A stretch of DNA of 5,663 bases from Sulfitobacter sp. (GTDB lineage Bacteria > Pseudomonadota > Alphaproteobacteria > Rhodobacterales > Rhodobacteraceae): the NCBI GenBank assembly GCA_024636405.1, contig JAGXHC010000151.1, positions 1 through 5,663 of the forward strand, given 5' to 3'. Shown piece by piece: positions 1 to 5,663 of the stretch. The position numbers and the translations under genes were made by a program. Every line of letters begins with the position of its first letter. Within the stretch, counting starts at the first letter, position 1. Under the pieces are notes generated by a model. It was not told the DNA's origin. It was given only the letters and a program-made list of their open reading frames with translations, and made no database searches.

Positions 1-17
1 ATGTGTATAAGAGACAG
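1..17. other. Residual Nextera/Tn5 mosaic-end adapter (non-genomic)
   Basis: Bases 1-17 read ATGTGTATAAGAGACAG, which is exactly the last 17 bases of the 19-bp Tn5 mosaic end used in Nextera/tagmentation libraries. On the minus strand it is the familiar adapter read-through CTGTCTCTTATACACAT. It sits at the very edge of the window and runs directly into a tandem repeat with no target duplication or transposase gene. This is untrimmed adapter at a contig end, not a biological transposon. The five codons it adds to the repeat protein (LSLIH) are not real. Confidence 0.96.
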
Positions 18-521
18 GGCTTGGTCAGCAGCGGCTTGATCGGCAGCGGCCTGGTCAGCAGCGGCTTGGTCAGCGGCAGCTTGATCGGCTGCTGCTTGGT
101 CAGCAGCGGCTTGGTCAGCGGCGGCTTGATCAGCGGCAGCTTGTGCGTCGGCGGTGGCCTGCGCATCAGCAGCGGCCTGTGCGTCGGCGGCAGCTTGCGC
201 ATCAGCAGCGGCCTGCGCATCAGCAGCAGCCTGTGCGTCGGCAGCGGCTTGCGCTTCGGCTGCGGCTTGCGCTGCGGCTTGCGCATCTGCATCCGCACCG
301 GTCAACACATCAGCGGCTGCACCCTGAGCGTTCAGCAGTTCGCGCGTTACCCGAAATTCTTCAATGTTGCGCACCATGTTTCCCTCGATTTTACACGGGA
401 AAACGGCGCTCTCTGCTTCTTCAAAGCAAGCATTGACACCCTCTTGGGCGAATGCGCCGTGCGGGACGGCCAAAGCCAGACAAAGGCCAAGTGAAGTCGT
501 TGATTTCAATAGTTTCTGCAT
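18..521 (-). CDS. Secreted alanine-rich repeat protein, 3' end missing
   Basis: The gene starts at ATG 521-519, preceded by GAGGA (528-532) with 6-nt spacing, and stays open to the adapter junction, giving 168 genuine residues and no stop. Residues 1-25 look like a Sec signal peptide: MQKLLK start, hydrophobic core around residues 11-20, and cleavage after AFA before QEG. Residues 26-74 form a short unique segment with two cysteines (C32, C43) that could form a disulfide in the periplasm. From about residue 76 the protein is almost only Ala, Asp, Gln and Glu: an irregular lead-in, seven AAADAQ-type hexapeptides (86-127), then eight AAADQ pentapeptides (128-167). Such Ala-rich stretches are usually helical spacers. 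Similar linkers occur, as I recall, in roseobacter OmpA-like envelope proteins, but no OmpA domain is visible here, so that identity is a guess. A terminator separates it from the oxidoreductase operon, so it is probably independently transcribed. Function unknown. Confidence 0.82.
21..140 (-). repeat. 15-bp tandem repeat, 8 copies, encoding AAADQ
   Basis: Eight consecutive in-frame 15-bp units encode the pentapeptide AAADQ (residues 128-167 of the secreted protein). Copies differ mainly at third codon positions (GCT/GCC/GCA, GAC/GAT, CAA/CAG) while the peptide is invariant. The array is cut by the adapter at base 17, with one more Ala codon at 18-20, so the true copy number is unknown. Confidence 0.93.
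141..266 (-). repeat. 18-bp tandem repeat, 7 copies, encoding AAADAQ
   Basis: Seven consecutive in-frame 18-bp units encode AAADAQ (residues 86-127). The first copy has E for D (AAAEAQ) and the last has a T (ATADAQ). The unit differs from the adjacent 15-bp unit only by one extra Ala codon between D and Q, so the two arrays look like related repeats that expanded separately. A degenerate lead-in (ADADAQ, AAAQ) lies at about 267-296. Confidence 0.92.
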
Positions 522-610
522 GGTGATTCCTCACGGTTATGTATACGCCGTTCGGGCAGCGCTTGGTTCATAACGCTCATATGGGGCATCGGGTTCCGCT
601 ATCCTATATC
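522..610 (-). promoter_or_regulatory. Probable promoter/5' leader of the repeat-protein gene
   Basis: This stretch lies between the operon terminator and the start of the secreted repeat protein, so a promoter is expected here. On the minus strand it contains an AT-rich TATACA (within about 541-546) and TATAGG-like words near 603-608. I could not pair either with a good -35 at 16-18 bp. A small hairpin at 546-561 (CGCTG/CGGCG on the minus strand) lies in the leader. The promoter call rests mainly on position. Confidence 0.3.
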
Positions 611-647
611 ACAACAAAGCGCCGCCCCCGGTATCCGGAGACGGCGC
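611..647 (-). terminator. Intrinsic terminator of the coxSLM-like operon
   Basis: On the minus strand, 647-619 forms a hairpin of 12 pairs with a 5-nt loop, its base made of GCGCCG/CGGCGC. It is followed by TTTGTTGT (618-611), a T-rich though interrupted tail. Orientation is supported by the pairing itself: the two positions that are C-A mismatches on the plus strand become G-U wobbles in minus-strand RNA. It lies 39 nt past the stop codon of the FAD-subunit gene. Confidence 0.75.
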
Positions 648-686
648 AGCGTTATCGCATAGCAATCAGGTTCTGGGCATTCAATT

Positions 687-1478
687 TCAGGCGATGGCGG
701 CAACCGCGCGTTTTGTCATCACGCCCACCAGATGCGCGCGGTACGCCCCGGAACCGTGCAGATCCGAAATCATGTTGCTGTCATCCGCCGCCAGCCCCGC
801 CAATGCATCAACAGTAAAGCTTTGGGACAGCGCCTGTTCTGCCTCGGTCCACCGGAACACACCTTCGTTGGATGCTCCGGTAATTGCCACCCGAACACCG
901 TCGTCAAATCGCGCGACAAAGGCAGCAACCAGCGGGAACCGTGAGGCAGGCTGGATAAATTTCTCGTAATGGGCGGATTGCGGGACCGGGAATTTGACCT
1001 CCGTGACAATCTCGCCCTCTTCCAGCGCGGTGGTGAACATGCCCTGAAAGAAATCATCCGCCGTGATTTCGCGGGTGTTGGTCACGATGGTCGCACCGCT
1101 GGCAAGCGCCCCGGCGGGATAGCAGGCCGACGGGTCATTATTGGCAATTGAGCCGCCGATGGTGCCACGGTTGCGCACCGCCGGATCACCGATCCGCGCG
1201 GCCAGCGACGCAAGTGCGGGATAATGGTCGCGCGCTTCGCGCATGACCGTGGCGTGGGTCGTGGCCCCGCCGATGCACAGGCGGCCCGCGTCATCCATGC
1301 AGATCCCCTTCATCTCGTCGATACCTGTCAGCGACACCAGCACCGAAGGTGCAGCCAGCCGCGCCTTGAGCGTGGGGATCAGGGTTTGACCGCCGCTCAG
1401 CGGTTGGGCCTCTTCGCGGGTCATCGCCTGCACAGCATCGGCGATTGTGGTCGGCTTTTCGACATCGAAATTGTACAT
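687..1478 (-). CDS. coxM: FAD-binding medium subunit of a form II CODH-like molybdenum hydroxylase
   Basis: This 263-residue subunit accepts electrons from the [2Fe-2S] small subunit and passes them from FAD to an external acceptor. Seen directly: the family N-terminus MYNFDVEKP, the first FAD motif SGGQT (28-32) within a run ending in IPTLKARLA, and the second FAD motif TIGGS (106-110) followed by IANNDPSACYPA. The remainder fits the small C-terminal CODH-flavoprotein domain (about 160-263). The length is slightly below the roughly 285 residues of form I CoxM. I place the start at ATG 1478 because AAAGGA lies 6 nt upstream (1485-1490) and homologues begin MYxFxxxxP; an ATG 16 codons earlier lacks support. 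It is the last gene of the operon, 113 bp after the large subunit, and is followed by a terminator. The S-L-M order is typical of form II clusters. The symbol denotes the family; the true substrate is not established. Confidence 0.92.
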   Translation of the reverse strand: MYNFDVEKPTTIADAVQAMTREEAQPLSGGQTLIPTLKARLAAPSVLVSLTGIDEMKGICMDDAGRLCIGGATTHATVMREARDHYPALASLAARIGDPAVRNRGTIGGSIANNDPSACYPAGALASGATIVTNTREITADDFFQGMFTTALEEGEIVTEVKFPVPQSAHYEKFIQPASRFPLVAAFVARFDDGVRVAITGASNEGVFRWTEAEQALSQSFTVDALAGLAADDSNMISDLHGSGAYRAHLVGVMTKRAVAAIA

Positions 1479-1544
1479 GTTCTTTCCTTTCGGTTGGGGT
1501 GTGCGGTCCATCAAGACACATCGCACCCCGCTTCATCCTTTTGC

Positions 1545-1583
1545 GCAGCCGGGCCGGGACGATGCCCCGACCCCCGGTGCTGC
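1545..1583 (-). promoter_or_regulatory. Strong imperfect hairpin in the L-M intergenic spacer
   Basis: Reading the minus strand from 1583 to 1545, three helical blocks stack: GCAG/CTGC, CCGGG/CCCGG and TCGGG/CCCGG (one T-G wobble). They are separated by a CA bulge and a GG bulge on the 5' arm, with a 7-nt loop. It begins 8 nt after the large-subunit stop codon. No T-run follows on the minus strand, so it is not a classical terminator; an mRNA-stability or attenuation element is possible. Confidence 0.5.
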
Positions 1584-1591
1584 TTTGGCCC

Positions 1592-4006
1592 TCAGGGCTT
1601 GGCGTTTGCCGCCGTTGCACCGGGCGCGCGTGCCGTGCCACTTGCCCCGTTCATCGCGGCCCAGACCCGTGCGGGACTGACCGGCATGTCGATATGCGCC
1701 ACGTCCTTGCCGCCCGACCGCATCGCGTCGATCACCGCGTTGACGACGGCGGGCGGTGATCCGATGGCCCCCGCCTCGCCGCATCCCTTTACCCCCAGCG
1801 GGTTGTGCGTACACGGTGTCTGGCAGGAATGATCCACGTCGTAGAACGGCAGATCAGAGGCGCGCGGCATCGCGTAGTCCATGTAGGACGCGCTGAGCAG
1901 CTGCCCGTCGCTGTCATAGACGCAGTTTTCCATCAGCGCCTGACCGATGCCCTGCGCGATCCCGCCGTGGACCTGCCCGGTGACGATCATCGGGTTGATG
2001 ATATTGCCGAAATCATCCGCCGCGCTGAAACGCGCGATGGTGACATGGCCGGTATCGGGGTCCAGTTCCACCTCGCAGGCATAGGCACCGGAAGGGTAGG
2101 TGAAGTTCGCGGGATCGTAGAACGCGGTCTCCTCCAGTCCCGGTTCAATGTCGTCCAGCGGGTAGTTGTGCGGCACGTAGGCCGCCAGCGTAACATCGCC
2201 CCAGGCCACGGATTTGTCCGTGCCCGCAACGCTGAAGGCGCCGTCCTTCAGCTCAATATCGCCCTCAGAGGCTTCCAGCAGGTGCGACGCGATCTTCTTG
2301 GCCTTGGCGATGATCTTTTCCGTCGCCCGGACCATGGCGCTGCCGCCGACTGCGATGGAACGCGAACCGTAGGTGCCCATGCCCATCGGAACACGCGCGG
2401 TGTCGCCGTGCACGATGTCGATCATGTCCTCGGGGATGCCGATCATGTCAGCGACAACCTGCGCGAACGAGGTTTCGTGGCCCTGTCCGTGGCTGTGGCT
2501 GCCGGTCATGACGACCAGTCCGCCGGTGGCATTGACCCGCACAGTGGCGGATTCGTATAGCCCCGCACGCGCGCCAAGTTGGCCTACAAGGTTGCTGGGC
2601 GCGATGCCGCAGGCCTCGATGTAGCAATTGACGCCAAAGCCACGCAGCTTGCCGCGTGCCTCGCTGTCCTTGCGGCGCGCTTCGAACCCGGCGCGGTCGG
2701 CCATCTCCTCAAGCTTGTCCATCGTGGCTACGTAATCGCCGGTATCGTATTCGACAGCGACGGGCGTGGCATAGGGGAATTCAGTGATAAAGTTCTGCCG
2801 CCGCAGCGCAATGGGATCGACGCCAAGCTCATGCGCCGCCTTGTCCACCAGCCGTTCCAGTTGATAGGTCGCCTCTGGCCGTCCGGCGCCGCGGTAGGCA
2901 TCCACAGGCACGGTATTGGTAAACACCGCCTTGACGTTGACGTAGATCAGCGGGGTCTTGTAATTGCCCGCCATCAGCGTGCCATGCAGCCATGTCGGCA
3001 CAGATGGCGCAAAAGTGCTCAGATACGCGCCCATGTTGGCGTAGGTGTCGGTGCGGATCGCTTTGAAGTTATTGTCCGCGTCCAGCGCCAGTTCGATCTT
3101 GGTCACATGGTCGCGACCGTGTGCGTCCGACATGAACGCCTCGGAGCGGCTTGATGTCCACTTCACGGGCCGGTTGCAGGCTTTGGCGGCGAAGGTGCAG
3201 AACGCCTCTTCCTGATAGTGGAAAATCTTGGTGCCGAATCCACCGCCCACGTCCGGGGCCACGACGCGCAGCTTGTGTTCGGGAATGCCCAGCACGAAGG
3301 CGCCCATCAACAGGCGGATCACATGCGGGTTCTGCGACGTGGTATAAAGCGTGTGCTGGCCATCGCCGCGGGCGTAGTCGCCCACCGCAACACGCGGCTC
3401 CATCGGGTTGGCGACAAGACGGTTGTTGACCAGTTCAAGCGTGGTGACATGGGCCGCGTCGTCAAACGCCTTGTTCACCGCGTCCTTGTTTTCCTCGACG
3501 AAACCCCAGTCATAGCACAGGTTTGAGGTCAGATCGTCGTGCACCTTTGTGGCACCGTCCTTGACCGCGTCCTTCATGTTGATAACGGCGGGCAGTTCGG
3601 CAATGTCCACGACAATCGCCTCTGCGGCATCACGGGCCTGCGCCAGCGTGTCGGCCACGACGGCGGCAATGGGTTCGCCCACGTGGCGCACCTTGCCATG
3701 CGCCAGCACCGGGTGCTTTGGCTCTTGCATGGGTTGGCCGTGCTTGTCCGTGATCTGCCAACCACACGGGATCCCGCCGATGGCCTCAAAATCCGCGCCG
3801 GTAAAGATTTTCACGACGCCGGGCATGCCATCGGCCTGGGATGTATCCACCGAGGTCAGCGTACCATGCGCCACGTCCGAGCGCAGGAAATAGACGTAGG
3901 CCTGCCCGCGTACGTTGATATCGTCGGTATAATTTCCTGCACCGGTCAGAAACCGCACGTCTTCGCGCCGCTTGCTGCTGGCACCAATTCCGCCATCTTT
4001 AGGCAT
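1592..4006 (-). CDS. coxL: Molybdenum-binding large subunit of a form II CODH-like hydroxylase
   Basis: This 804-residue catalytic subunit belongs to the xanthine oxidase/aldehyde oxidase family and would hold Mo-molybdopterin cytosine dinucleotide. Seen directly: RRED at 13-16 near the N-terminus; SQNPH at 224-228, whose Gln matches the conserved Mo-site Gln of the family; GGGFGTK at 254-260; the active-site loop AYRGAGR at 370-376; GQGHETS at 507-513; and GCGEAG at 741-746, whose E744 fits the family's catalytic glutamate. AYRGAGR is the form II signature; bona fide CO dehydrogenases (form I) carry AYxCSFR with the Cu-binding Cys, which is absent. CO oxidation is therefore doubtful, and an organic substrate is at least as likely. 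I choose ATG 4006 because GGGGAGGA lies 6 nt upstream (4013-4020), and an in-frame ATG 12 codons earlier would place this site inside the gene. The last 18 or so residues are a low-complexity Ala-rich tail. No frameshift is seen. Confidence 0.95.
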   Translation of the reverse strand: MPKDGGIGASSKRREDVRFLTGAGNYTDDINVRGQAYVYFLRSDVAHGTLTSVDTSQADGMPGVVKIFTGADFEAIGGIPCGWQITDKHGQPMQEPKHPVLAHGKVRHVGEPIAAVVADTLAQARDAAEAIVVDIAELPAVINMKDAVKDGATKVHDDLTSNLCYDWGFVEENKDAVNKAFDDAAHVTTLELVNNRLVANPMEPRVAVGDYARGDGQHTLYTTSQNPHVIRLLMGAFVLGIPEHKLRVVAPDVGGGFGTKIFHYQEEAFCTFAAKACNRPVKWTSSRSEAFMSDAHGRDHVTKIELALDADNNFKAIRTDTYANMGAYLSTFAPSVPTWLHGTLMAGNYKTPLIYVNVKAVFTNTVPVDAYRGAGRPEATYQLERLVDKAAHELGVDPIALRRQNFITEFPYATPVAVEYDTGDYVATMDKLEEMADRAGFEARRKDSEARGKLRGFGVNCYIEACGIAPSNLVGQLGARAGLYESATVRVNATGGLVVMTGSHSHGQGHETSFAQVVADMIGIPEDMIDIVHGDTARVPMGMGTYGSRSIAVGGSAMVRATEKIIAKAKKIASHLLEASEGDIELKDGAFSVAGTDKSVAWGDVTLAAYVPHNYPLDDIEPGLEETAFYDPANFTYPSGAYACEVELDPDTGHVTIARFSAADDFGNIINPMIVTGQVHGGIAQGIGQALMENCVYDSDGQLLSASYMDYAMPRASDLPFYDVDHSCQTPCTHNPLGVKGCGEAGAIGSPPAVVNAVIDAMRSGGKDVAHIDMPVSPARVWAAMNGASGTARAPGATAANAKP

Positions 4007-4012
4007 ATCATG

Positions 4013-4020
4013 TCCTCCCC
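4013..4020 (-). promoter_or_regulatory. Strong ribosome binding site of the large subunit
   Basis: On the minus strand GGGGAGGA sits 6 nt before ATG 4006. It decides between this start and an in-frame ATG at 4042, which lacks such a site and would add 12 residues not expected in the family. An out-of-frame ATG also lies between the site and the chosen start. Confidence 0.8.
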
Positions 4021-4060
4021 TGTGGTGGATTTGAACCCACACGTTAGATCTTGTTACCCG

Positions 4061-4390
4061 TTATCCTTCATGCAGTCCGAACCGCACACCGCGCGGATCG
4101 GTGCAGGTGGCGAACCGGCCAAAACCGGGCGCCTCCGCGATATCCCCCATCAGGTCGCCGCCTGCGTATTTGACCTTGGCCACGGTCCCTTCGATGTCAT
4201 CGACACGCAGATAGGGCACCATGCTTGGCGTGCCTTCGCTGTGCAGGCCAACCTTGCGGGTGCCGTCGGTAAAAAAGCCACTGCCGCCCTCGCCCATCGT
4301 CTCCCATGTCCAGCCCATGACACTGGCAAAGAAATCCGACGTGCTGTCGGGATCGTCGGTTCCGATCTCGATGAAGTCGGGGCCGGTCAT
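4061..4390 (-). CDS. VOC-superfamily (glyoxalase/bleomycin-resistance fold) protein
   Basis: This is a 109-residue single-chain VOC protein, about the usual size of the family. The first beta-alpha-beta module starts FIEIGTDDPDSTSDFFASVMGW (6-27), split here as FIEIG, then DSTSDFF and MGW. The second shows VPYLRVDDIEGTVAKV (58-73) and ends with the typical GRFATCTDPRG (91-101) and FGLHE (104-108). E8, H50 and E108 lie roughly where metal ligands occur in VOC enzymes, but ligand identity is an inference. The fold covers lyases, dioxygenases, epimerases and binding proteins, so no reaction can be named. The start is 2 bp beyond the small-subunit stop and the Shine-Dalgarno is weak, suggesting translational coupling; the large subunit follows after 54 bp. 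Its place inside an S-L-M set suggests a role tied to the enzyme's substrate or product. Confidence 0.88.
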   Translation of the reverse strand: MTGPDFIEIGTDDPDSTSDFFASVMGWTWETMGEGGSGFFTDGTRKVGLHSEGTPSMVPYLRVDDIEGTVAKVKYAGGDLMGDIAEAPGFGRFATCTDPRGVRFGLHEG

Positions 4391-4392
4391 GT

Positions 4393-4878
4393 CTATTCCG
4401 CCGCGATCGCGCCGACGTCCTGACCGGACGCGGCCATGATTGCCTTGACGATATTGTGATACCCGGTGCAGCGACAGATATTGCCGTCCAGATAGTGACG
4501 CACATCCGCCTCGCTGGGCTTTGGGTTATCCTTGAGCAGGGCCGCCGCCGACATCACCATGCCGGGTGTGCAGAAACCACATTGCAGCCCGTGATGATCC
4601 TGAAATGCCTGCTGGATCACATTGAGCGACCCGTCCATGTTGGCCTGACCCTCGATGGTCGCCACCTCGGCGCCTTCGGCCTCGACCGCGAGCATCGTAC
4701 AGGCCTTCACGGCCACGCCGTTGACGTGAACCACGCAGGCACCGCACTGGCTGGTATCACAGCCGACGTGGGTGCCGGTCAGGCCAAGATCATCGCGCAG
4801 AAATTCCACCAGCAATGTGCGGCCTTCGACCTCGCCGGATGCGGCTTTGCCATTTACCGCCATTTTGACATGACTCAT
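4393..4878 (-). CDS. coxS: [2Fe-2S] small subunit of a form II CODH-like molybdenum hydroxylase
   Basis: This 161-residue iron-sulfur subunit carries electrons from the molybdenum site to FAD. The N-terminal plant-ferredoxin-type domain binds one cluster through C40, C45, C48 and C60 (motif [10 protein letters not shown], then C after 11 residues). The C-terminal helical domain binds the second through C100, C103 (QCGFCTPG) and C135, C137 (ICRCTGY). All eight ligands are present, so the subunit looks functional, and the length is normal for CoxS. Start ATG 4878 follows GGGGAG (4886-4891) by 7 nt; an upstream in-frame ATG at 4893 overlaps this site and is unlikely. It is the first gene of the S-VOC-L-M run and overlaps nothing; the VOC gene begins 2 bp later. 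The same architecture occurs in xanthine and nicotinate-type hydroxylases, so the family call is firm and the substrate is not. Confidence 0.95.
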   Translation of the reverse strand: MSHVKMAVNGKAASGEVEGRTLLVEFLRDDLGLTGTHVGCDTSQCGACVVHVNGVAVKACTMLAVEAEGAEVATIEGQANMDGSLNVIQQAFQDHHGLQCGFCTPGMVMSAAALLKDNPKPSEADVRHYLDGNICRCTGYHNIVKAIMAASGQDVGAIAAE

Positions 4879-4904
4879 CTTCTCTCTCCCCATTCCCTGT
4901 CTTG

Positions 4905-4941
4905 GGTCTCAGTTAAGCACGCCGTTTTGCAGTTGAGAACC
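4905..4941 (-). promoter_or_regulatory. Repeat/dyad element upstream of the small-subunit gene
   Basis: The 103-bp gap before the small subunit holds two overlapping symmetries. On the plus strand, CAGTTAAG (4910-4917) recurs as CAGTTGAG (4930-4937) exactly 20 bp later, about two helical turns. The ends GGTCTCA (4905-4911) and TGAGAACC (4934-4941) form an inverted repeat with one extra base. It could be an operator or a leader hairpin. I could not fix a -35/-10 pair nearby. Confidence 0.3.
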
Positions 4942-4981
4942 GTCTATTTTTGCACCCTCGTCCAACCGGCCGCATATCGCA

Positions 4982-5663
4982 TCACGCAGGCCCTTTTTGA
5001 CCGGCGCGCGGCTGTGGCCGAGTGGGGATCTCCTTGAGCAGTCCGCCCACCCCCATCGCCGCGATGTCAGCAGCCCCCACAGGCACGCCGCAGATCACAC
5101 GCGACAGCACCCAATCCGCCCCGTTCAGCGCGGGCGACCGTGCACAGCCGGGCAAACCGATCACCGGGAGACCTGCGATATCGCCCAGAAACAACAGGTT
5201 ACCGGGATCAACAGGCATGCCGAACCGCGACACCTGCCCCCCTGCGGCGCGCAACGCGGCGGGGCCAACATCATCCTCGTCCGACGTGGCGGACCCGGTC
5301 AGGATCAGCGTCAGCGGGCAGGTCTGCGTGGCGATGGCATCACCCAGTGCGGCGGTCGTGTGGGCTACGCGGGTGACATGCCGCAACGTCACCCCAAGTG
5401 CTGCCAGCCGGTTTTCGATGGCTTGGCGGCCTTTTTCACCGGCACCGCCTGGAATTTCGGTCACGATAAGCCGCGCCTCGGTCATTTGTGGCGTCGCCAG
5501 CCGGATTGCATCGCGGCCAAGCGCGCAGGCCTGGTCAAGCGCTGACTGCGGCACAGCATATGAGATGATCTTGATCGTGGCGATCATGCCGCCTTGTGCC
5601 ATCTGCTGGAATGGCGGCACGGTGGCCACGGTGATCATCGGGTGCACCTGGTTGACAGCCAAC
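4982..5663 (-). CDS. Molybdopterin-binding (MoeA/MoCF-type) protein, 5' end missing
   Basis: The open frame enters from the window's high-coordinate edge and stops at TGA 4982-4984; 226 complete codons are visible. The family is, from memory, about 340 residues, so roughly the N-terminal third lies outside. Numbering visible residues from the edge, a MoCF-type domain is seen: TEIPGGAGEKGRQAIENRL (68-86), TGSATSDEDD (122-131, equivalent to the GGxSxGDxD-type molybdopterin-binding loop), GMPVDPGNLLFLG (148-160) and IGLPGCARSPALNG (168-181). The tail, EIPTRPQPRAG, is characteristic of alphaproteobacterial relatives near xanthine-oxidase-family operons. It probably assists molybdenum cofactor insertion or maturation for the enzyme downstream; this is inferred from family and context. 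In some relatives this domain is fused to a MobA/MocA-like nucleotidyltransferase; no such domain follows here. The edge TTG is an in-frame leucine codon, not a credible start. Confidence 0.87.
   Translation of the reverse strand, partial: LAVNQVHPMITVATVPPFQQMAQGGMIATIKIISYAVPQSALDQACALGRDAIRLATPQMTEARLIVTEIPGGAGEKGRQAIENRLAALGVTLRHVTRVAHTTAALGDAIATQTCPLTLILTGSATSDEDDVGPAALRAAGGQVSRFGMPVDPGNLLFLGDIAGLPVIGLPGCARSPALNGADWVLSRVICGVPVGAADIAAMGVGGLLKEIPTRPQPRAGQKGPA

Noticed and set aside
1..17. A real Tn5/IS50 end
   Set aside because: Only the engineered mosaic-end form is present, at the exact contig edge, with no transposase or target duplication; the library adapter explains it fully.
18..296. 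CRISPR-like look of a regularly repeated block
   Set aside because: The units are contiguous 15 or 18 bp codon repeats without spacers and are translated in frame.
3..494. Plus-strand open frame rich in Ser, Gly and Leu across the repeat region
   Set aside because: It is the antisense image of the AAADAQ/AAADQ repeats and starts inside the adapter. The minus strand has a ribosome site, a signal peptide and a coherent protein.
1479..1526. Upstream start adding 16 residues to the FAD subunit
   Set aside because: The added residues are not family-like, and AAAGGA sits ideally before ATG 1478, which gives the typical MYxF N-terminus.
1805..3154. Long plus-strand open frames opposite the large subunit
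   Set aside because: They are antisense shadows of a GC-rich gene: composition is His/Arg/Gly/Val-rich with no recognisable domain, while the minus strand has all the family motifs.
1592..4006. Form I (true CO dehydrogenase) assignment for the large subunit
   Set aside because: The active-site loop is AYRGAGR, lacking the Cys of AYxCSFR, and the subunit order is S-L-M instead of M-S-L.
4021..4046. tRNA-like T-arm on the minus strand (GGTTCAAATCC)
   Set aside because: Only a 4-bp stem forms, and there is no acceptor, D-arm, anticodon arm or CCA end in the 54-bp gap between the VOC and large-subunit genes. Chance resemblance or a tiny remnant at most.
3539..4423. 294-residue plus-strand open frame spanning the L-VOC boundary
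   Set aside because: It runs antisense to two well-supported genes and across their spacer, with no motif or convincing ribosome site; treated as a shadow frame.

Overview
The window looks like an alphaproteobacterial contig end, most likely from a marine Rhodobacterales/Roseobacter-type organism. That assignment is an inference from moderately high GC, the protein flavour and the gene set; no marker gene confirms it. Every gene I can support lies on the minus strand, so in transcription order the window reads from high to low coordinates.

Layout in transcription order: (1) 5663-4982, the 3' part of a molybdopterin-binding (MoeA/MoCF-type) protein, cut by the window edge. (2) A 103-bp gap holding a repeat/dyad candidate site. 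(3) 4878-4393, the [2Fe-2S] small subunit (coxS-like). (4) 4390-4061, a small VOC/glyoxalase-fold protein starting 2 bp after the small subunit ends. (5) 4006-1592, the molybdenum large subunit (coxL-like), carrying the form II signature AYRGAGR rather than the CO-oxidising form I signature AYxCSFR. (6) A 113-bp spacer with a strong imperfect hairpin. (7) 1478-687, the FAD medium subunit (coxM-like). (8) 647-611, a convincing intrinsic terminator for this operon. (9) A probable promoter region, then 521-18, a secreted alanine-rich repeat protein whose 3' end is missing. (10) 17-1, not genomic: the Nextera/Tn5 mosaic-end adapter.

How the genes work together: the S, L and M subunits would form a (SLM)2 molybdenum hydroxylase of the xanthine oxidase family. 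Substrate is oxidised at Mo-molybdopterin cytosine dinucleotide in L, and electrons pass through two [2Fe-2S] clusters in S to FAD in M. The molybdopterin-binding protein just upstream fits cofactor supply. The S-L-M order and AYRGAGR motif indicate a form II ('CODH-like') enzyme, whose physiological substrate is not settled, so calling it a CO dehydrogenase would go beyond the evidence. The VOC gene inserted between S and L is the most informative unusual point, because it hints at an organic substrate or product.

The low-coordinate end is an assembly break inside a tandem repeat, with residual sequencing adapter. The apparent end of the repeat protein and anything read from bases 1-17 are artefacts. 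I found no CRISPR array, complete tRNA, rRNA or insertion sequence.
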